A model generated the notes under the pieces. It searched no databases. It was not told the origin of the DNA and saw only the letters and a program-made list of their open reading frames with translations. Position numbers and translations under genes: made by a program. From Methylococcales symbiont of Iophon sp. n. MRB-2018 (GTDB lineage Bacteria; Pseudomonadota; Gammaproteobacteria; Methylococcales; Methylomonadaceae), in NCBI GenBank assembly GCA_003666325.1, contig QPIL01000122.1, forward strand, positions 36,969 to 100,968: 64,000 bases of DNA, read 5' to 3'. Positions 63,637 to 64,000 of the stretch are shown here, piece by piece; within the stretch, counting starts at the first letter, position 1; every line of letters starts with the position of its first letter.

Positions 63637-64000
63637 CTAAATTCTATTTGATTTTAAGTTTTTACATGGCACAACAAAAAACCATGGTTTTTTATAAAAA
63701 AATAGCGTATTTTTTGCAAAAAATAAAAAATATCGGCCATTACTAGCCACTTTCTCAAATTCCAGGCACTTCGCAGCCATCAGCACATTAATTTCATCGC
63801 CAACCTGCCCTTTAAGCAGGTTTCTGGATAATCTAAAGTCTGACTTAAGATGTCCAATGATAGGCTCTATGGCTGCTCGTCTTTTACACAGTTTGCGCTT
63901 TTTATCGCGTTGATAGCGATTATCCTTTTTGAGTGCCTTTTTAGGCAAAATTATTTTTGCACCTAACACTTCTTTAGCGCCAACATAGCCTCTGTCGCAT
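63637..64000 (-). mobile_element. IS5-family transposase, C-terminal part, cut by the window end
   Basis: The minus strand reads in from the window edge as 'CDRGYVGAKEVLGAKIILPK', then 'RRAAIEPIIGHLKSDFRLSR' and 'VLMAAKCLEFEK', the C-terminal region of IS5/IS1182-type DDE transposases with the third catalytic acid in IEPIIGHLK. The stop is at 63637. Its N-terminal part lies beyond 64000, so integrity is unknown. Confidence 0.85.

Noticed and set aside
1..64000. tRNA or rRNA genes
   Set aside because: No cloverleaf with TTC-rich T-arm and no rRNA signature was recognised on either strand by eye; a covariance scan would be decisive.

Overview
The window is a chromosomal segment of an AT-rich gammaproteobacterium. 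The evidence is conserved gene order: yceD-rpmF-plsX-fabH-fabD-fabG-acpP-fabF-pabC-mltG-tmk-holB-pilZ-tatD, dnaX-ybaB-recR next to the 4.5S RNA gene, pcnB-folK-panB-panC, and clpS-clpA beside infA. Several families (tungstate transporter parts, pterin carbinolamine dehydratase, a moxR/BAT operon) would suit a methanotroph-like lineage (Methylococcales). No methane-oxidation gene is present, so that placement is only an inference.

Layout. 1-1300: heptanucleotide tandem repeat, a YafQ/DinJ toxin-antitoxin pair and a broken PpiD-like gene. 1341-5938: dicarboxylate/amino-acid symporter, infA, and clpS-clpA on the minus strand. 6183-13009: a minus-strand type III restriction-modification operon whose mod and res genes are separated by an ATPase with a TOPRIM/DUF4435-like tail, a 46-residue ORF and a ParE-type toxin-antitoxin pair. 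13179-22894: phosphatase, argH, dsbB, tupA and a divergent ABC ATPase, phhB, tusDC, bepA, a probable small RNA or leader, and pyrF. 22949-27108: hinT, recR, ybaB, dnaX, 4.5S RNA, xerD. 27213-27740: decayed antitoxin/HTH genes. 27742-38999: the fatty-acid/phospholipid cluster listed above, interrupted by a MITE between fabH and fabD. 39000-45100: an accessory zone with an IS630-type fragment, MITE copies, rppH, a quinone oxidoreductase, an EcoRV-like restriction-modification pair, an attC-like site, a hydroxyacid dehydrogenase and a dioxygenase fragment. 45129-49084: TauE-type exporter, DUF502 protein, argS, SPOR protein. 49167-56102: the complete moxR/DUF58/BatA/BatB-C/BatD operon. 56245-64000: peptide-transporter remnant, SDR, small secreted protein, methylenetetrahydrofolate-reductase-like protein, large inverted heptamer arrays, pcnB-folK-panB-panC, and an IS5-type transposase cut by the window end.

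How the parts work together. Housekeeping operons supply translation, proteolysis, replication-clamp loading, membrane lipid, cofactor (folate, pantothenate) and envelope functions. They are peppered with small non-coding repeats of three kinds: a 159-220 bp MITE with GAGACCTCAGCATAAC-type ends, a composite hairpin plus 7-bp tandem repeat element, and CTTGATTT-type repeats. At least five gene remnants (ppiD-like, antitoxin, HTH, POT transporter, TauD-like) show ongoing genome decay alongside repeat expansion.

The most interesting points are the hybrid type III RM / ATPase-TOPRIM / toxin-antitoxin operon, the EcoRV-type system beside a lone attC-like site, a poly-A slippage site in dnaX placed to give a short gamma-like product, MITE ends that supply the fabH stop codon and possibly the dsbB ribosome binding site, and the inverted heptanucleotide arrays. 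All of this is by reading only; no database search was run.
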